Shown here in pieces: positions 34,376 to 42,659 of a stretch of 64,000 nucleotides of DNA. Source of the stretch: Pseudomonas chlororaphis (GTDB lineage: Bacteria > Pseudomonadota > Gammaproteobacteria > Pseudomonadales > Pseudomonadaceae). How positions within the stretch are numbered: the first letter of the stretch is position 1; each line of letters opens with the position of its first letter. The notes under the pieces are model-generated. The model did not search any database, had not been told where the DNA came from, and saw nothing but the letters and a program-made list of their open reading frames with translations. The stretch spans positions 496,001 to 560,000 of the forward strand of contig CP011020.1 of the NCBI GenBank assembly GCA_001023535.1, written 5' to 3'. The position numbers and the translations under genes are program-made.

Positions 34376-35584
34376 TTAAACCTGGTTCAGACGTTCGGCG
34401 ATGAAGGTGATCAGCTGGCGGGCAATCTTGCCCTTGCTGGTCTGGGCGAAAAGGGTGGCGTGCAACTGGCGATCGATCACGCTGCAGGCGTTTTCCTCGC
34501 TGTTGAAGCCGATGCTCGGGTTGGCGACGTCGTTGGCGACGATCAAGTCGAGGTTCTTGTCCTTGAGCTTGCGCGCGGCGTAATCGAGCAGGTGTTCGGT
34601 TTCGGCGGCGAAGCCGACACTGAACGGCCGGTCGGGGCGGGTGGCGATACTGGCAAGGATGTCCGGGTTGCGCACCATCTGCAGCAGCAGGCCGTCACCA
34701 CTCGTAGGGTCTTTCTTCAATTTCTGTGGGGCGACGACTTCGGGGCGGTAGTCCGCGACCGCTGCCGAGGCGATGAACAGGTCGCAGGGGATGGCGGCTT
34801 CGCACGCCGCGAGCATGTCCCGGGCGCTGACGACGTCGATGCGCGTGACCCGGTCCGGCGTGGGCAGGTGCACGGGGCCGGTGATCAAGGTCACCCGGGC
34901 GCCGGCTTCCACCGCGGCTTCGGCCAGGGCGAAGCCCATTTTCCCGGAGCTGTGGTTGGTGATGTAGCGCACCGGGTCGATGTTTTCCTGGGTCGGGCCG
35001 GCGGTGATCAGCACGTGTTTGCCGGTCAGGGCCTGGCGCTGGAAGCAGTCGGCGGCGCATTGGGCCAAGTCGGTGGCTTCCAGCATGCGGCCCATGCCGA
35101 CATCGCCGCAGGCCTGGCTGCCGGAGGCCGGGCCGAAGACCTTCAGTGCACGGCTTTCGAGCAATTGCAGGTTGGCCTGGGTGGCCGGATCGCGCCACAT
35201 GGCCTGGTTCATGGCTGGGGCGACGGCCACCACGGCGTCGGTGGCGAGCACCAGGGTGGTGAGCAGGTCGTCGGCGATGCCTTGGGCCAGGCGGGCGATC
35301 AGGTCGGCGGTCGCCGGGGCGATCAGCACCAGGTCGGCCCACTTGGCCAGTTCGATATGGCCCATGGCTGCCTCGGCCGCGGGGTCGAGCAGGTCCAGGT
35401 GAACCGGGTGGCCGGACAGTGCCTGCATGGTCAGCGGGGTGATGAATTCACTGCCGCCGCGGGTCATGACGACCCGTACTTCCGCGCCCTGGTCGATGAG
35501 TCGGCGAACCAGCTCGGCGCTCTTGTAGGCAGCAATGCCGCCGCCGACGCCCAGAACGATGCGTTTCCGATACAGCCGCTGCAT
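34376..35584 (-). CDS. coaBC: CoaBC, bifunctional phosphopantothenoylcysteine decarboxylase/synthase
   Basis: Two consecutive steps of coenzyme A synthesis. The 402 residues comprise a flavin-dependent CoaC half (1-190; LGVGGGIAAYKSAELVRRL, APAMNQAMW) and a CoaB synthase half (191-402; TQENIDPVRYITNHSSGKMG, where the acyl-cytidylate site lies). It is first in coaBC-dut and divergent from radC with a 146-base gap. Confidence 0.97.
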   Translation of the reverse strand: MQRLYRKRIVLGVGGGIAAYKSAELVRRLIDQGAEVRVVMTRGGSEFITPLTMQALSGHPVHLDLLDPAAEAAMGHIELAKWADLVLIAPATADLIARLAQGIADDLLTTLVLATDAVVAVAPAMNQAMWRDPATQANLQLLESRALKVFGPASGSQACGDVGMGRMLEATDLAQCAADCFQRQALTGKHVLITAGPTQENIDPVRYITNHSSGKMGFALAEAAVEAGARVTLITGPVHLPTPDRVTRIDVVSARDMLAACEAAIPCDLFIASAAVADYRPEVVAPQKLKKDPTSGDGLLLQMVRNPDILASIATRPDRPFSVGFAAETEHLLDYAARKLKDKNLDLIVANDVANPSIGFNSEENACSVIDRQLHATLFAQTSKGKIARQLITFIAERLNQV

Positions 35585-35730
35585 AGGCCTGCCTTTCGAT
35601 TTCAGTGGTCAGTGCAGTGCGAACCCTTCGGCAACAGCCTGCCAGGGTGCGAATCGCCTGCAAAAAAGATGGGCTACGATATCACAGCGACCGCTATGGA
35701 ACAGCGGTGCGCCACAGACCAGGAGGTCCT

Positions 35731-36405
35731 ATGAGTATTCGAGATTGGCCGGCGGCCGAGCGCCCGCGGGAGAAGTTGTTGCAATTGGGTTCGGCGAGTC
35801 TTTCGGATGCCGAGCTGTTGGCGATCTTCTTGCGAACCGGGGTTTGCGGGAAGAGTGCAGTAGACCTGGCTCGACACCTGCTGCATCAATTTGGTTGCCT
35901 GCGCGGTTTACTGGACGCCGACCTGCGTACATTCAGCATGCAACTGGGCTTGGGGCCGGCGAAGTTCGCGCAGTTGCAAGCGGTCCTGGAAATGGGGCGC
36001 CGACATCTGGCCCAGGACCTGCGACGAGAGTCGGTGCTGGAGAGCCCGCTGGTTGTACGCGACTACCTCAAGGCCGTGTTGCGCCATGAACCCCATGAAG
36101 TGTTCGGCTGCCTGTTCCTGGATTCCCGGCATCGGGTGTTGGCCTATGAGGCGCTGTTTCGCGGCTCGATCGACAGCGCCAGCGTCTATCCACGGCAAGT
36201 GGTCAAGCGCGCCCTGGCCCACAATGCCGCCGCGTTGATCCTGTGTCACAACCATCCTTCCGGCGATACCGAGCCGAGCCAGGCCGACCGGGTGCTCACC
36301 GGGCGCCTTCAGCAAGCGCTGGAGTTGATTGACGTGCGGGTGCTCGATCATTTCATCGTCGGCGATGGGGAGCCGCTGTCGATGGTGGAGTACGGGTGGA
36401 TGTAG
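35731..36405 (+). CDS. radC: RadC/YicR family JAB-domain protein
   Basis: RadC-type protein of 224 residues with an N-terminal helix-hairpin-helix region ([26 protein letters not shown], abbreviated) and a C-terminal MPN/JAB domain whose metal site [14 protein letters not shown] is complete. The name is historic: the original E. coli radC mutation is now assigned to recG, and the biochemical role is uncertain. The ATG at 35731 follows AGGAGG, a strong ribosome site, so earlier in-frame starts are rejected. Confidence 0.93.
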   Translation: MSIRDWPAAERPREKLLQLGSASLSDAELLAIFLRTGVCGKSAVDLARHLLHQFGCLRGLLDADLRTFSMQLGLGPAKFAQLQAVLEMGRRHLAQDLRRESVLESPLVVRDYLKAVLRHEPHEVFGCLFLDSRHRVLAYEALFRGSIDSASVYPRQVVKRALAHNAAALILCHNHPSGDTEPSQADRVLTGRLQQALELIDVRVLDHFIVGDGEPLSMVEYGWM

Positions 36406-36429
36406 CCGCGATCTGGCAATGGCAAACTC

Positions 36430-36519
36430 TGTGGGGGCGGGCTTGCTCGCGAAGAGGTCGTGTCAGGCGACATCCGTGCTGGCTGACCCACCGCTTTCGC
36501 GGGCAAGCCCGCTCCCACA
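36430..36519. repeat. REP doublet (class tgtgggggcggg)
   Basis: Inverted pair of REP arms with one substitution in the left arm, between the convergent radC and binding-protein genes. Confidence 0.88.
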
Positions 36520-36540
36520 GGTTTCAATGCATACAGGTGG

Positions 36541-38127
36541 TTACTTGAGGGTGACCTTGGCGTAGTCCTGGCGACCGAACGGGCTGACCGAATAACCCTG
36601 CACTTCCTTGCGGGTGAGGGCGAAGGCCGTCGGGTGAGCCAGGGGCAGCCAGAGGGCCTGTTGCTGGATCTGTGCCTGGGCCTGCTCGTAGAGCTTGGCG
36701 CGCACGCCTTGCTCGCCGGTGGTCTTGCCGGCGCTGATCAGTTTGTCCAGGTCGGGGTTGCAGTAGCGCGCGAAGTTGGTGCCGGACTTGACCGCCGCGC
36801 AGGAAAACTGCGGCGTGAGGAAATTGTCCGGGTCGCCGTTGTCGCCCGCCCAGCCCATGAACAGCAGATCGTGTTCGCCGGCCTTGGCCCGACGGATCAA
36901 CTCGCCCCATTCGATCACCCGGATTTCAGCCTGGATGCCGATTTCCGCCAGGTCCGATTGCAGCAGCTGGGCGCCAAGGCTCGGATTCGGGTTCAGCAGG
37001 CTGCCGGAAGGGCGGGTCCAGAGGGTGGTCTGGAAGCCTTCCTTCAAACCGGCCTTGGCCAGCAGTTCGCGAGCCTTGGCGGGGTCGTGGGTGTAGCCGG
37101 GCAGGTTTTTGGCGTAGCTCCAGGTGTTGGGCGGGTAGGGCCCGTTGGCCGCCTGCGCAGTGCCTTCGAAGACGGTCTTGAGGTAGCTGGCCTTGTCGAA
37201 CGCCAGGTTGATGGCCTGGCGCACCTCAGGTTTGTCCAGTGGCGGGTGCTGGCTGTTGATCGCCACGAAGGCCGTCATGAAGGCGTCGGTCTGGGTCACG
37301 GCCAGCGTCGGTTCCTGGCGCGCGGCCTGCACGTCCAGTGGCTTGGGCGACAGGGCGATCTGGCATTCATTGCGACGCAGTTTCTGCAAGCGCACGTTGG
37401 CATCCGGCGTGATGGCGAAGATCAGTGGGTCCACTTGAGGCTTGCCGTCGAAATAGGCGTCGTTGGCCTTGTAGCGGATCGTCGCGTCCTTCTGGAACCG
37501 GTTGAAAATGAACGGGCCGGTGCCGACCGGCTGGTTGTTGAGCTTTTCCGGGGTGCCGGCCTTCATCAATTGGTCGGCGTATTCAGCCGAATAGATAGAG
37601 GCAAAGCCCATGCTCAACGTTGCCAGGAACGTCGAATCGGCATGGTCGAGGGTGAAGCGCACGGTCAACGGGTCCAGCGCGTCGATTTTCTTGATCAGCG
37701 TGGGCAGTTGCATGGACTGGGCGTGGGGGAAGCCGCTCTGGGCCACCTTGTGCCAGGGGTTGGCCGGGTCGAGCATGCGCTCGAAGCTGAATTTCACGTC
37801 CTCGGCGGTCAGGTCGCGACGCGGCGTGAAGTAGTCGGTGTGGTGGAACTTGACCTGGGGGCGCAGTTTGAACACGTAGGTCAGCCCGTCGGTCGAGATC
37901 TCCCAGCTCTTGGCAAGGCTGGGGACCACCTTGCCGCTGGCGGTGTCGAAGTCCACCAGGCGGTTCATCAGCACGTCGGCAGAGGCGTTGGTGGTTGTCA
38001 GCGAGTTGTACTGGACCACGTCGAACCCTTCCGGGCTCGCCTCGGTACAAACACTCAGGGCGGCCGCCTGGGCCAATGGGCTGATCAGCAGAGGGGCGAG
38101 CAACAATGGTAGGGCAGCGAGGCGCAT
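36541..38127 (-). CDS. Periplasmic substrate-binding protein of a dipeptide-type ABC transporter
   Basis: SBP_bac_5 family protein of 528 residues with a signal peptide (LPLLLAPLLISPLAQAAA). It resembles DppA, with the conserved LRPQVKFHHTDYFTPRRDLTAEDV region (shortened here to KFHHTDYFTP and LTAEDVKFSFERM). No permease or ATPase genes follow it, so it is an orphan binding protein that probably feeds a DppBCDF-type transporter encoded elsewhere. In PAO1 the equivalent position (PA5317) also holds a binding protein. The ligand (dipeptide or a small peptide) is not determined by sequence. Confidence 0.88.
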   Translation of the reverse strand: MRLAALPLLLAPLLISPLAQAAALSVCTEASPEGFDVVQYNSLTTTNASADVLMNRLVDFDTASGKVVPSLAKSWEISTDGLTYVFKLRPQVKFHHTDYFTPRRDLTAEDVKFSFERMLDPANPWHKVAQSGFPHAQSMQLPTLIKKIDALDPLTVRFTLDHADSTFLATLSMGFASIYSAEYADQLMKAGTPEKLNNQPVGTGPFIFNRFQKDATIRYKANDAYFDGKPQVDPLIFAITPDANVRLQKLRRNECQIALSPKPLDVQAARQEPTLAVTQTDAFMTAFVAINSQHPPLDKPEVRQAINLAFDKASYLKTVFEGTAQAANGPYPPNTWSYAKNLPGYTHDPAKARELLAKAGLKEGFQTTLWTRPSGSLLNPNPSLGAQLLQSDLAEIGIQAEIRVIEWGELIRRAKAGEHDLLFMGWAGDNGDPDNFLTPQFSCAAVKSGTNFARYCNPDLDKLISAGKTTGEQGVRAKLYEQAQAQIQQQALWLPLAHPTAFALTRKEVQGYSVSPFGRQDYAKVTLK

Positions 38128-38387
38128 GAGCAGTTTCCTTGTGCAAGTCGAAGGCCCATCTGCGAGTGCAGTCTGGAAAAGGCCTACCCTAGTGGGCTCG
38201 CTGGCAAATGACTATCCCCTTTTTGCATTTTCCGGCACCCTGTGGCGGTGCGTGATGGGCTCAAACCTGGCGCAGGTTAAAAAAACCTGCGCGCAGCGAC
38301 GAGCGGTCACGGGCTGCGCCGGCCTTTGCCCCAGCCGTCCCGGACGGTTGAACGGTGTTCTGCCGCAAAGACAAATCACATCGGTTG
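38128..38387. other. Intergenic stretch upstream of rpmB
   Basis: No gene seen. It contains the divergent promoter region of the binding-protein gene on the left and GC-rich sequence with small dyads on the right. The rpmB promoter follows immediately. Confidence 0.4.
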
Positions 38388-38416
38388 TTGTTGCACCGTG
38401 GTCTTTCTGGTATAAA
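38388..38416 (+). promoter_or_regulatory. Probable sigma-70 promoter of rpmB-rpmG
   Basis: TTGTTG at 38388-38393 and TATAAA at 38411-38416 stand 17 bases apart, with TGG before the -10. This predicts a start near 38423 and a leader of about 140 bases before rpmB. Confidence 0.6.
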
Positions 38417-38423
38417 GCAGCGC

Positions 38424-38564
38424 TCTTTTCTAGGGGCCCGGTTCCTTCACTGTAGGTGTAGCCGGTAAGACCCTTAAAGAAACGCGGCGCCTGGCGCCAA
38501 ATGACTGAGAGATTAAGCGGCCAACCCATGCCGGGTTGGGCATGTGGTTTTAGAGGGCTGAGGC
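38424..38564 (+). promoter_or_regulatory. Leader of the rpmB-rpmG message with a stable hairpin
   Basis: The transcribed leader contains a seven-base stem CCAACCC with GGGTTGG at 38521-38539, 25 bases before the rpmB ATG, and a GGCGCC dyad upstream (near 38487). Ribosomal-protein leaders often fold for autoregulation; that is inference here. Confidence 0.4.
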
Positions 38565-38798
38565 ATGTCGAGAGTCTGTCAAGTTACCGGTAAGGGTCCG
38601 GTGACTGGGAATAACATTTCCCACGCAAACAACAAAACCCGTCGTCGTTTCCTGCCGAACCTGCAGCATCACCGCTTCTGGGTTGAGTCCGAGAAACGTT
38701 TTGTACGTCTGCGCGTATCTGCCAAAGGCATGCGTATCATCGACAAGCGCGGCATTGATGTCGTGCTGGCCGAACTTCGCCGCGATGGCAAGGTTTAA
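38565..38798 (+). CDS. rpmB: Ribosomal protein L28
   Basis: 77-residue large-subunit protein. The start [20 protein letters not shown] and the basic [13 protein letters not shown] core are diagnostic. The ATG follows AGGGCTGAGG. It is 11 bases from rpmG, and the L28-L33 pair is conserved in proteobacteria. Confidence 0.98.
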   Translation: MSRVCQVTGKGPVTGNNISHANNKTRRRFLPNLQHHRFWVESEKRFVRLRVSAKGMRIIDKRGIDVVLAELRRDGKV

Positions 38799-38809
38799 GG
38801 GAGCTAATC

Positions 38810-38965
38810 ATGCGTGAATTGATTCGTTTGATCTCGAGCGCCGGTACTGGTCACTTCTACACTACCGACAAGAACAAGCGTACTACCCCGGACAAAATCG
38901 AGATCAAGAAATATGATCCGGTTGTTCGCAAGCACGTGATCTACAAGGAAGGCAAAATCAAGTAA
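38810..38965 (+). CDS. rpmG: Ribosomal protein L33
   Basis: 51-residue large-subunit protein ([20 protein letters not shown], ending in VIYKEGKIK). It has no zinc-binding cysteines, so it is the zinc-independent form. Ribosome site AAGGGAG lies before the ATG. It ends 19 bases before a strong bidirectional terminator. Confidence 0.98.
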   Translation: MRELIRLISSAGTGHFYTTDKNKRTTPDKIEIKKYDPVVRKHVIYKEGKIK

Positions 38966-38983
38966 TTGATTTTTCCCTCTTAC

Positions 38984-39019
38984 AAAAAAGGCCCGTATCT
39001 CACGATACGGGCCTTTTTT
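38984..39019. terminator. Bidirectional terminator after rpmG
   Basis: A 16-base perfect stem (six A, then GGCCCGTATC; loop TCAC; GATACGGGCC, then six T). It is an intrinsic terminator for rpmBG and for the convergent cupin gene. Confidence 0.93.
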
Positions 39020-39046
39020 GTTGGTTTTTTTGGCTGTCCGGGCCTC

Positions 39047-39070
39047 TTCGCGAGCAAGCTCGCCCCCACA
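39047..39070 (-). repeat. Single REP half-element
   Basis: ttcgcgagcaagctcgcccc followed by caca, the right arm of a REP doublet without a left arm. Confidence 0.7.
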
Positions 39071-39119
39071 AAGGCACCACATGGCCCGTGTGGGGCGATG
39101 CACCCTTGATCCCAAGGCT

Positions 39120-39482
39120 TCAAGCCTTCTGTTCGAACACCACGTAGATCTTGCGGCACGGTTCCAGCACTTCCCAGGTGCCCTTGAAGCCCGCCGGGAT
39201 CACGAAGCGGTCACCTGCGCGCAAGGTCTTGGCGTTCCCATCGTTGTCCCGCAGCACGGAAACACCCTGGACGATTTCGCAATACTCATGCTCGGTGTAG
39301 TTGACCGTCCACTGGCCCACGGCGCCTTCCCAGACCCCGGCATTCATTTGGCCACACGGGCTGTTGTAGTGGTTGTACACCGCCTGTTCGGGATCGCCCT
39401 TGAGTACCTTGGCCGGGTCCGGACGGTAGCGGTCGGCGGCAGTGGTGGCGTGGCTGAAATCGACGATGTCCTGGATGCTCAT
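39120..39482 (-). CDS. Cupin-domain protein (DUF861/cupin_3 type)
   Basis: Single-cupin protein of 120 residues, function unknown. The motif region NYTEHEYCEIVQGVSVL with later GDRFVIPAGFKGTWEV fits the EutQ/DUF861-type cupin. It is divergent from kauB with a 239-base gap, so a link to amine catabolism is possible but rests on position only. It has no signal peptide. Confidence 0.75.
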   Translation of the reverse strand: MSIQDIVDFSHATTAADRYRPDPAKVLKGDPEQAVYNHYNSPCGQMNAGVWEGAVGQWTVNYTEHEYCEIVQGVSVLRDNDGNAKTLRAGDRFVIPAGFKGTWEVLEPCRKIYVVFEQKA

Positions 39483-39532
39483 GCGGTAATCCCCGTGAAT
39501 GACGGCGCGAATGGCTGGAAGAGCCAGAGTCT

Positions 39533-39552
39533 ATGTTTATTAAAACGAACAT
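39533..39552. promoter_or_regulatory. Imperfect palindrome between the cupin gene and kauB
   Basis: ATGTTTATTAAAACGAACAT has five perfect base pairs at each end (ATGTT with AACAT) and seven of ten overall. It is AT-rich within a GC-rich gap and could be an operator for kauB, for instance for PauR. Confidence 0.3.
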
Positions 39553-39721
39553 CGCAAGGCGGTTTGCCACCGCTATGTCAAATATATTGAAACTTCACCG
39601 GCCGCTGGTTTAGGGTGGCGGGTGCCCTCTGCCGAAAACAGCGCCGAACAGGCTGGCCGGGCAGAATTCTTTGAGCGCTGCGTTGCGCGGCGTTCTGACT
39701 CAATAAGAGGAGGACACTCGT

Positions 39722-41215
39722 ATGACCACCCTGACTCGTGCCGACTGGGAACAACGTGCCCGCGACCTGAAGATCGAAGGCCGCGCTTTCATCAACGGTG
39801 AATACACGGATGCAGTGTCCGGCGAAACCTTTGATTGCCTCAGCCCGGTCGATGGCCGCCTCTTGGGCAAAGTCGCCGCATGCGACGTGGCCGACGCCCA
39901 GCGTGCCGTGGAAAACGCCCGCGCAACCTTCAATTCCGGCGTCTGGTCGCGCCTGGCGCCCAGCAAGCGCAAAGCCACCATGATTCGTTTCGCCAGCCTG
40001 CTCAAGCAGAACGCCGAAGAGTTGGCCCTGCTGGAAACCCTCGACATGGGCAAGCCGATCAGCGACTCGCTGTACATTGACGTGCCTGGCGCGGCCCAGG
40101 CGTTGAGCTGGAGCGGCGAGGCCATCGACAAGCTGTACGACGAAGTGGCGGCGACGCCCCACGATCAACTGGGCCTGGTGACGCGCGAGCCGGTCGGGGT
40201 CGTGGGCGCTATCGTGCCGTGGAACTTCCCATTGATGATGGCCTGCTGGAAGCTCGGCCCGGCCCTCTCCACCGGTAACTCGGTGGTGCTCAAGCCGTCG
40301 GAAAAATCCCCGCTGACGGCCCTGCGTATCGCTGCCCTGGCGGTCGAGGCCGGTATTCCGAAGGGCGTGCTGAACGTGCTGCCCGGCTACGGGCATACCG
40401 TCGGCAAGGCCTTGGGCCTGCACATGGACGTGGATACGCTGGTGTTCACCGGCTCCACCAAAATCGCCAAGCAGTTGATGGTGTACGCCGGCGAATCCAA
40501 CATGAAACGCATCTGGCTGGAAGCCGGTGGCAAGAGCCCGAACATCGTGTTCGCCGACGCCCCCGACCTGCAGGCCGCCGCCGAATCCGCCGCCAGCGCC
40601 ATCGCCTTCAATCAGGGTGAAGTCTGCACCGCCGGTTCGCGCCTGCTGGTGGAGCGCTCCATCAAGGATACCTTCCTGCCGCTGGTGATCGAGGCCCTCA
40701 AGGGTTGGAAGCCGGGTAATCCGTTGGACCCGGCCACCAACGTCGGCGCCCTGGTGGATACCCAACAGATGAACACCGTGCTGTCCTACATCGAAGCCGG
40801 TCACAGTGACGGCGCCAAGCTGGTGGCGGGCGGCAAGCGGATCCTCGAGGAAACCGGCGGCACCTACGTCGAGCCGACGATTTTCGACGGCGTGAGCAAC
40901 GCCATGAAAATCGCCCAGGAAGAAATTTTCGGCCCAGTGCTGTCGGTCATTGCCTTCGACACTGCCGAAGAAGCGATCCAGATTGCCAACGATACGCCGT
41001 ATGGCCTGGCGGCGGCGGTGTGGACCAAGGACATTTCCAAGGCTCACCTGACCGCCAAGGCCCTGCGCGCCGGCAGCGTCTGGGTCAACCAGTACGATGG
41101 CGGCGACATGACTGCACCGTTCGGTGGCTTCAAGCAGTCGGGCAACGGTCGTGACAAATCGCTGCATGCCTTCGACAAATACACCGAGCTGAAGGCGACC
41201 TGGATCAAGCTCTGA
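39722..41215 (+). CDS. kauB: KauB/PuuC-type aldehyde dehydrogenase
   Basis: NAD(P)-dependent aldehyde dehydrogenase of 497 residues. The position and size match KauB of P. aeruginosa (PA5312), which oxidises 4-guanidinobutyraldehyde and gamma-glutamyl-aminobutyraldehyde-type intermediates in arginine and polyamine breakdown. The active-site Cys302 (NQGEVCTAGSR) and general base Glu267 (LEAGGKSPN) are intact, as is the NAD-binding FTGSTKIAK. The ATG follows AGAGGAGG. The PAO1 neighbour gabT-type transaminase is not next to it here. A tandem pair of REP doublets follows. Confidence 0.88.
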   Translation: MTTLTRADWEQRARDLKIEGRAFINGEYTDAVSGETFDCLSPVDGRLLGKVAACDVADAQRAVENARATFNSGVWSRLAPSKRKATMIRFASLLKQNAEELALLETLDMGKPISDSLYIDVPGAAQALSWSGEAIDKLYDEVAATPHDQLGLVTREPVGVVGAIVPWNFPLMMACWKLGPALSTGNSVVLKPSEKSPLTALRIAALAVEAGIPKGVLNVLPGYGHTVGKALGLHMDVDTLVFTGSTKIAKQLMVYAGESNMKRIWLEAGGKSPNIVFADAPDLQAAAESAASAIAFNQGEVCTAGSRLLVERSIKDTFLPLVIEALKGWKPGNPLDPATNVGALVDTQQMNTVLSYIEAGHSDGAKLVAGGKRILEETGGTYVEPTIFDGVSNAMKIAQEEIFGPVLSVIAFDTAEEAIQIANDTPYGLAAAVWTKDISKAHLTAKALRAGSVWVNQYDGGDMTAPFGGFKQSGNGRDKSLHAFDKYTELKATWIKL

Positions 41216-41222
41216 CCCCTTT

Positions 41223-41310
41223 TGTGGGAGCGGGCTTGCTCGCGAAGGCGGTTAACATCAACGGCTAAGTTGACTGACACCCCGCTTTCGCGAGCGAGCC
41301 CGCTCCCACA
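41223..41310. repeat. REP doublet, first of a tandem pair
   Basis: Inverted arms of the tgtgggagcggg class directly after kauB. A second doublet with very similar spacer starts 43 bases after it ends. Confidence 0.9.
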
Positions 41311-41352
41311 TTGGTCGAGGATGAGCGCAAGATTTGCGGTAGACACATCCCC

Positions 41353-41441
41353 TGTGGGAGCGGGCTTGCTCGCGAAAGCGGTTTAACATTCAACAGCTAG
41401 TTGATTGACACTCCGCCTTCGCAAGCAAGCCCGCTCCCACA
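41353..41441. repeat. REP doublet, second of a tandem pair
   Basis: Inverted arms of the same class; spacer (aacatt-caa-cagctagttgattgacac) closely resembles that of the first copy, pointing to local duplication or repeated insertion. Confidence 0.9.
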
Positions 41442-41489
41442 ATATTTTGAGTGATACCTGCACCGATACCCCTCCACAGGAGCGTGCAA

Positions 41490-42632
41490 ATGCGTTGGGC
41501 GACTTACTTCGTCGTGTTGGCGTCTGTCCTGAGCGTCGGCCTGGCCTTGGGCGTCAGCATGCCGCTGGTGTCGTTGCGCCTGGAAGGCTGGGGCTATGGT
41601 TCATTCGCCATCGGCGTCATGGCCGCCATGCCGGCGGTGGGCGTGTTGCTGGGGGCCAAGGTGTCGAGCCGGCTGGCTGCGCGCTTTGGCACCGCGGCGT
41701 TGATGCGCCTGTGCCTGTGGGGCGGCGCGCTGTCGATCGGCTTGCTGGCGCTGATGCCCAGTTATCCGGTCTGGCTGGTGTTGCGCCTGTTGATTGGCGT
41801 GGTGCTGACCCTGGTCTTCATCCTCGGTGAGAGCTGGATCAACCAACTGGTCGTTGAACAATGGCGCGGACGACTGGTGGCGTTGTACGGCTGCAGCTAT
41901 GCCTTGAGCCAGTTGTCCGGGCCGTTGCTGCTCGGCGTGCTGGGGACCGATCACGATTATGGCTTCTGGGTGGGCGTCGGCCTGCTCTTGGTTGCACCGC
42001 TGTTGTTGCTGGGGCGCAGCGGCGCGCCCAGCAGCGAGGCCGGCAATGTCACGTTGGGCGACCTGTGGGCGTTTTGCCGAAGCTTGCCGGCGATTGGCTG
42101 GGCAGTGTCGTTGTTCGCCGCCTTCGAAGCGATGATCCTGACATTGCTGCCGGTCTACTGCCTGCGCCAGGGCTTCAGTGCCGAGGTGGCATTGGCGATG
42201 GTCAGCACCGTGGTGGTGGGCGATGCCTTACTGCAATTGCCCGTTGGCGCCCTGGCCGACTACATGTCCCGCCGCACCTTGTTCACCGGCTGTGCGGTGT
42301 TGTTGATGCTATCGAGCCTGGCGGTGCCGGTACTGATCGATACGCCGTTGATCTGGCCCCTGTGGATCCTGTTCGGCGCCAGCGCAGGTGGCTTGTTTAC
42401 CCTGTCGCTGATTCTGATCGGCGAGCGTTTCCGTGACGATGCGCTGGTGCGGGCCAATGCCCATGTCGCGCAGTTGTGGGGGATCGGTTGCCTGGTCGGT
42501 CCGCTGGCAGCGGGGGCCGGCAGCCAGTGGATCAGTGGGCATGCGTTGCCCTTGTTCATGGCGGCGGGGGCCTTCGGCCTGGTGATCCTGTTATTGCGCC
42601 AGGGTGCGTTCGGCGCCACGCAAGCGGCGTGA
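41490..42632 (+). CDS. MFS transporter
   Basis: Major facilitator superfamily protein of 380 residues with about 12 hydrophobic segments. The start is the ATG at 41490, behind CAGGAGCG; earlier in-frame codons are proline-rich and lack a ribosome site. The first loop carries GVLLGAKVSSRLAARFG, a motif-A-like stretch. It resembles the YcaD/UhpC-like group and occupies the PA5311 position after kauB. The substrate is unknown; an amine or amino-acid link is only positional. Confidence 0.85.
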   Translation: MRWATYFVVLASVLSVGLALGVSMPLVSLRLEGWGYGSFAIGVMAAMPAVGVLLGAKVSSRLAARFGTAALMRLCLWGGALSIGLLALMPSYPVWLVLRLLIGVVLTLVFILGESWINQLVVEQWRGRLVALYGCSYALSQLSGPLLLGVLGTDHDYGFWVGVGLLLVAPLLLLGRSGAPSSEAGNVTLGDLWAFCRSLPAIGWAVSLFAAFEAMILTLLPVYCLRQGFSAEVALAMVSTVVVGDALLQLPVGALADYMSRRTLFTGCAVLLMLSSLAVPVLIDTPLIWPLWILFGASAGGLFTLSLILIGERFRDDALVRANAHVAQLWGIGCLVGPLAAGAGSQWISGHALPLFMAAGAFGLVILLLRQGAFGATQAA

Positions 42633-42659
42633 TCACTTCGCTACGCCGGATAACGCGGG

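Noticed and set aside
36634..38112. A 492-codon open frame opposite the dipeptide-type binding protein
   Set aside because: Composition is Gly/Val/His/Gln-rich as expected for antisense of a high-GC gene; no motif.
41223..41441. A CRISPR-like array
   Set aside because: Only two units, each an inverted pair of REP arms; no cas genes and spacers are similar to each other.
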